Positions 22,251 through 64,000 of a stretch of DNA of 64,000 bases are shown piece after piece. The stretch lies in NCBI GenBank assembly GCA_026929865.2, contig CM049396.1:20717501-20781500 (forward strand). Direction: 5' to 3'. A model generated the notes under the pieces. The model was not told the DNA's origin, did no database searches, and saw nothing but the letters and a program-made list of their open reading frames with translations. This stretch comes from Hyperoplus lanceolatus (taxonomy: Eukaryota; Chordata; Actinopteri; Uranoscopiformes; Ammodytidae). Each line of letters begins with the position of its first letter. Within the stretch, counting starts at the first letter, position 1. Made by a program: the position numbers and the translations under genes.

Positions 22251-23804
22251 GGGTTGCTTTTGACCGCCTCGGGTGAACTGCGGATTGATTGTGGTTAAAA
22301 GCAATCCATGCAATTTGCGTTTTAACTGTTTTTAACTGTTTTTAAACTGTTTTAATCATTTGTCCCTGCCTGGCGGTCCGCTCTGTGGCGTCGCTGTTGG
22401 CGTCTGTGTTTCGCGGCCCGGCGTCGGTGCTCCTCCGGCCGGTCCTAGCTCTGGGTGTGCCGATGGCGGCGGCGGATGCGTCGCGCCCTTTGTGCTTGGC
22501 GCCTCTGGCCTTGTCTCATGGGCTGGGCATGGCCGGTCTGGCCGGCCCGAGTGGGCTGTACGGGCCGCCCCTCCGGGGGTTTCGGCTGTGGTTGCTCCTC
22601 GTGGCAGCGGTGCATTTTGGCTATTTCCCTATTCTATACTATCTATTCTCTATCTACGGCCCCGGTCCTCCACTGGACTAGTGCCGCACTGGGGCGTGCT
22701 CTCTGGGGGCGGGGTGCTGGGGGGCAGGCTCTGGGTCTGGGAGGCTAGTGCTGATTGTGTGTCGGTGGGGAACGGTAGAGTGTAAATCAATGTTATTTAA
22801 TGTTAATTGTGTTCATATTGTTGAACATTGTTATAGCGTTATTATCATCAGCCTGATGAGCTGCCTTCGGTCTCGGTTTGTCAGAGCCTGAGTACCGGTT
22901 GTCCTCCCACTGAATAATTGTCCTGCCGACGCAAAATGAAATAACTGATTCCATTTCTCTAACATTTGTGCTCTTCTGTCTATCTTCCATGATTGCTGAG
23001 CGATGCCCCGGGGGTTCTCTCCCCCTGTCTACCTGCTCGACTGACTCCGAGCTCTGTGTGGAATCAGCTGTCCTAGGAACGGATGCTCCCCGCCTGCTGT
23101 TGCCTCACATCAGCACTGATTCACCGTCCATCAGGATAGTACTATTTCTACTCGCTTGTTTGTTCAATCTTTAAATTCATTTTTGCTTTGCTCATTGGTT
23201 GCTTGTCTGTCCTCTTCCAGTTTTCCCTGGTCGTGGTGAGACGGTGTGGATCTGGTCTCCCCTCTGGCAACATCTGAGAATGGATCGCCTACGCGTAAGA
23301 TGTTGCAGTGGTTAAAGATACCACCTGGAGACGTGGGGTGAAATCCCGGTGCTGGAAACCTTAGTTTTCCCTGGTGGAGACGAGACGAGATGGTGTGGAT
23401 CCTCTGGCATCATCTGAATTCGTCCTGCATCCATACTATTTGCACTTTTCTTTAGTATTACCATCTAAACATCTGGACAATGATCAAAATCCTTCATGAT
23501 TTTTCTCTACCTATGACATCTATTGCAGCATGTCCGTCCTGGGAGAGGGATCCCTTACTCTGTCAACTCTCCCTGAGATTTCTTCTATTTTTTTAATCCC
23601 GGTAAAGGGTTTTTTACTGGGACTTTTTTCTCAGCCGAGGTAAGGGTGTAAGGGCAGGGTGTCATATTGTTTCATATTTTATCATGTTGTGTCATATTGT
23701 ACCATACTGTATCATATTGTATGGACTGTAAAGCCCATTGAGACGAATTGCTATTTGTGATTTTGGGCTATACAAATAAAACTGATTTGAAAACTGATTT
23801 GATG
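22250..23804 (+). mobile_element. L2-like retroposon inserted in the LINE
   Basis: The LINE coding sequence stops near 22250 and resumes at 23805. The insert ends with a typical teleost L2-type tail: ATTGAGACGAATTG, GGGCTATACAAATAAAACTG and a short repeat. Its last 450 bases (from 23347, GGAAACCTTAGTTTTCCCTG) are closely similar to 43329-43735. The left 400 bases (22370-22770) are strikingly GC-rich and open in several frames, but with no recognisable protein. Confidence 0.7.
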
Positions 23805-24385
23805 TCTTAAACTCCTAGACTCCGTTTTTCACTCTGCCTTAAGGTTCATTACAGGAGATGCTTATGACACTCACCATTGTCTTTTATATGAAAAGGTTGG
23901 TTGGTCCTCTCTTAAAGAGAGACGTGATGCACATTGGCATATTTTTATATATAAAGCCCTGACCGGAAAGCTGCCACTCTATTTGACAACAATGCTGCAT
24001 ATCTCAGATGGGCTTTATCAAACCCGCTCAACTGAAATGCTCATGTTATATGTTCCATACGCCCGGTCTGACCTTGGTAAGACTGCTTTTAGCCACAGTG
24101 CCCCTGACTCCAGGAACAGCCTACAACATCAAATTAAAATAAATACACTCATAACTGTTAACCAATTTAAAGTTATTATTTTGAATCAGCCCCACTCCAC
24201 TTGTAACTGTTTTAATTAGGCTATTGTTCTATTTTATTCAATTGATCTGAATGTTTTAATTGTTGTTGTCTCTTTGTAAGCTTGTTGTGTATTCTCATTG
24301 TATATTGTGTATCTGTCTCGACGTCATTGTAAAAGAGGGTAACCTCAATTGATCTTTCGAGAATAAATAAAGGAAAATGAAATGA
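23805..24385 (+). pseudogene. LINE reverse transcriptase, 3' part and tail
   Basis: Resumes with LKLLDSVFHSALRFITGDAY and runs through HHCLLYEKVGW, HIFIYKALTGKLP and YARSDLGKTAF to LQHQIKI, the usual C-terminal end of this LINE type. It then ends with GATCTTTCGAGAATAAATAA, the 3' tail. Confidence 0.8.
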
Positions 24386-24480
24386 ATGAGTTACTCTTTT
24401 TAAAAAGAGTAACTACTCTTTTTTTGGAGGAGTAACTACTGTTTTTTGTGTATCTTATTGTAAAGTGTTACCACTCTATT

Positions 24481-25473
24481 TACATTTAACTACATGTTGG
24501 AATGTACAAGACTGACTCCAACAATTTGGACACAAGATGGCAGTGTTATATCATAGACTGCCTGCTGTGTTGTTAGGACAGTTTTACTGAATTGTATCTC
24601 ATATCAGCATATTATGATATTTGTACTAGTAAATTCTATGTAGAGACTATTGGGTATTGGCAGATGGTTCAGATTAAATATTAGACAGCTCAGATTTCAA
24701 ACCCAGAATCCAAATTGTAGTTGAACAAACACCATCCTATATTTTAAGTAGTTGAGGAACTTGATTTGAATTGCACGTCTTGCACAAAATTAAAAAAATA
24801 TTCTTGGCTTTCTTTTAAAAGGATGGGTCTCAGGAAGTAGAGCAGGACCCCCATTCGTAGCAGGGTTGATGGTTCAATCACATGCTTGTGATGCATGGTA
24901 TAGCTGTATGTATGATGCACGTGTGAATGAGAGGTAAAGTAAAGAAGTTCAAAGGGCTTTGTCCTATAATGTTGATAGGCTCTATCCGTTTGCTTATTAT
25001 ATTGAGCTGTTTGCAGCAGTGGGCAAGGGTGTAAATGACGTTTCACATCATGTAACAATGGAGAATGACAGTATGCTGGGCAGACTTGAATCTCATGATG
25101 ATGTGCAAAGAAATAGTCAGAGTTATAAGTCATCTTGGTATTAATAAAAAACACATTTTATTTACATAAAAGCACAAACTGGTTCACCAAAATCTACATT
25201 AAAAACGTCTTGTATATATTACATTTAACAGATTTACTATAATGTATTCCATTGTTGCAAGTAGAATCTTCAATAAAAACGAGGGCTATATGCGACTTTA
25301 TTGGCATCTCATTTAAAATCGCTACGAGTCAAAGAACAAGATGAAAATAATTGGGACATTGTACTCACAGCACTTTGAGGACAACAACCTCTTTAATATC
25401 TGAGACACCTGAATCAGTACTAGTGATTATATAACTCTGTTTACAATGTTTGGCAAAGGAACTCGGCTCATCT
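24481..25473. other. grm2 3' flank and probable 3' UTR
   Basis: No exon or repeat family recognised. A minus-strand AATAAA at 25297-25302 is a possible polyadenylation signal 170 bases after the grm2 stop; others further left are equally possible. Confidence 0.4.
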
Positions 25474-62137
<36,664 letters not shown>

Positions 62138-63102
62138 AGGTGAAGTAAGCGGTTTATTTATGTTAATATAAGTGTTAAATCGCTCTTTATTCATACAGTG
62201 GTCACTTTCATAATGTGCGCGTTTCATAAAGCCGATTTCTCAGTCAGCTGCTCTGCATGTAATCGGCAAATAAGCTTTTCGGGGATCCCGAAATTAATAT
62301 CCAATCACAAGAGAAACCGCTACAAACCGACACCCGTCTCACTCACGGTCTCATTGCCGGTGCACACCAGAGCGACAGATGGGTGAATGTTTATGCGCCT
62401 ACAATGGTGGAGCAGGTAAAAATCCTTTCTCTGTTTTGATGGTTTTTATCATGTTTTATCACACTTATGGATCTGAGAAGATGCCAGATAACTCGCTGCT
62501 ATATTATACACTTTTCGGTACTATTATACACCATATTATATGGTCTTAGTGGTCCCTAATACGTTTTTCTTTAATTGTTTGCTGAAAAAAACTTTCAGAT
62601 AATTTATTGTACTATGCTGATGTTCAGCTAATCTCACAATGGCCTATTTTTTAAAAAAAAGAGCTGCAGCCCCCCTCGTAAATATACAATCTTTGAGCTC
62701 CTCCCGCCCCCTGTCCGGAAGCGAAGCCAGATACGCCTCGCCCTCTGTCTGTCAGGGCCGTGGACCAATAAGAAATAGGGGTGTGGGCTGCACAGTGGAA
62801 GCTTCTTCTTTCCAGTTTGTGAGGTCAGAAACGAGGAGAATTCTGCCTGGAGTATATTGGGGGGAGGGGTGGGGGTTTCAGAAAGGGGGAGAGTGAGAAA
62901 AGGAGAGATAGTTATTTTTTTAAATATTTTGGCAGTCTCTAGGCACACCGTGGACCCATGGATATGTTAGATATGTTAGGTCACATATTATTTAGCATAA
63001 TGTGTGACCTTTAATGTGGTGACATACGGACGAGCGAGGGGACTGCTAACTGCAGTAACTGACTGGAAGTTAGCTAAAAGAACCATTCCGCTTACAGCAC
63101 CT
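62138..63102. mobile_element. TTAA-flanked inverted-end element
   Basis: Starts AGGTGAAGTAAGCGG and ends CCGCTTACAGCACCT; TTAA at 62134-62137 and 63103-63106. 965 bases, non-coding. Inside, 62979-63009 forms an imperfect hairpin (GGTCACATATTAT against ATAATGTGTGACC), possibly another small element. Confidence 0.78.
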
Positions 63103-63106
63103 TTAA

Positions 63107-64000
63107 CTGACTAAATGTGTTTGTTTTGAATAGAATTATGCAGTGAAGAAAATATGCGGTCTAACACTGGTAAAGCACTTAAGCACACAGCCCACAAGAG
63201 AGAATGGTGACAAAAGGATTTCTTACATGTTGGCAGTCTCTCTCTCCTCCACTTTCTTGCATTCCCAAAGGAGGCTTCCATCTCACCAGTGGACTCCATT
63301 TCTCTCTCTGACCTTGTTCACTAAACTCAAGTATCCAACCAATTACGATAGTGTACACCTTCCTTTTGAAACACTTCATAATAAGTATTCCATCATAGCA
63401 AAGCCACAATAAGATAAGATCAGTACAACTCTAGGGAAAATGCATTGAATTGTGTCCTTACTTTCAAGCACTCAATTTGAAAATCGTACTCTTTTGGAAA
63501 TGCAGTTATTTGCCTTTTTTTGCCAAAACTTAGATGAAAAGATTGATATTGATTGAAGGCAACTGAAATGATTTCCTGCAATGTCAAACTACTCCTCCAA
63601 TAAATGTGGTCTTATTCAGGCAGTTACAAGACTGGTTATAATAATTTATTGCTGTGGGTTTTTTCTCAAACCCATGACGCTTCTTGACTAAATGTTGCAT
63701 AGCTGAAGAGTGTACAGTAACTCAGTTTACAGCTTGTATTCCAGTTCAGTGTAATGCAATCCCCCAATACTGTGTGTGCATGTGTAAATGACAGATGAGG
63801 AGTGTAATATTAACACTTTCGATGTAATATCCCACCCAGGATTCTGTGTACACGTTAACTTCAAAGAAAAAACCGATGCCTCTCATTTGCTTCTCTCCTT
63901 CTAAGCAGCCATATCTGTTTCCCTCTTCACCAGATGGCCTTTTTAATTCAAGCACTTGCAGCCTGCCAGTCCCAACCCCTTACACTCTTCAAACCAGATT
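63107..64000. other. Right edge, no gene seen
   Basis: AT-rich, no exon or repeat family recognised on either strand. Confidence 0.35.

Larger units (their letters stand above)
20404..24472. mobile_element. hAT-like non-autonomous element with 8-bp target duplication, enlarged by nested retroposons
   Basis: The left end GGTAACACTTTACAATAAG is mirrored at the right end (CTTATTGTAAAGTGTTACC). The flanks ACTCTATT at 20396-20403 and 24473-24480 are identical, an 8-bp duplication of the hAT type. Subterminal GAGTAGTTACTCTT-like units mirror each other too. Nearly all of the interior is a LINE fragment, itself interrupted; without these the element would be only about 170 bases. Confidence 0.85.

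Noticed and set aside
22360..22785. 141-codon gene
   Set aside because: Several frames are open together in GC-rich DNA, no motif, and it lies inside a retroposon insert.

Overview
The window is teleost fish nuclear DNA, probably a percomorph. It holds multi-exon vertebrate genes with GT-AG introns, Tc1/mariner, hAT-like, PIF/Harbinger-like and TTAA-target DNA transposons, LINE and tRNA-derived SINE pieces, and many dinucleotide arrays. I see no viral gene, no bacterial feature, no CRISPR array and no convincing functional tRNA or rRNA gene.

Four protein genes can be rebuilt exon by exon, all on the minus strand. (1) A caveolin-2-like gene at the left edge (814-2325, 3 coding exons, 165 aa). 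(2) A single-exon orphan class A GPCR of the GPR61/GPR62 type (9485-10777, 430 aa), preceded by a 14-codon upstream ORF whose stop overlaps its start codon. (3) parp3 (15415-18637, 10 coding exons, 527 aa) with an intact His-Tyr-Glu ADP-ribosyltransferase triad. (4) grm2, metabotropic glutamate receptor 2 (25474-58639, 5 coding exons, 894 aa). Splice phases agree at every junction. PARP3, GPR62 and GRM2 are also neighbours on human 3p21, so this is a conserved block and the GPCR sits in the GPR62 position although its sequence looks more like GPR61. The genes are functionally unrelated: membrane caveolae, an orphan receptor, DNA-break repair, and presynaptic Gi/o-coupled glutamate sensing.

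The rest is largely mobile DNA. From left to right: a broken Tc1-like element with a foreign insert (3837-5824); a deleted Tc1-like element (12685-13343); a TTAA-target element carrying a tRNA-like stretch (13830-14351); a three-level nest of hAT-like element, LINE and L2-like retroposon with a perfect 8-bp target duplication (20404-24472); and, inside grm2 introns, a hAT-like element with a perfect target duplication (32738-33462), several elements with inverted ends, a second interrupted LINE, a SINE, and a 5.2-kb foldback palindrome (50728-55901).

The palindrome is the most unusual structure. Its two arms of about 2 kb mirror each other almost to the centre. One arm contains a 917-bp TTAA-flanked insertion and the other arm preserves the matching empty site, while a LINE 3' tail is present in both arms. 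This lets the events be ordered. The palindrome lies in grm2 intron 1, so the pre-mRNA could fold into a very long double strand. Exon limits come from reading splice sites and family resemblance; limits of old repeats are approximate.
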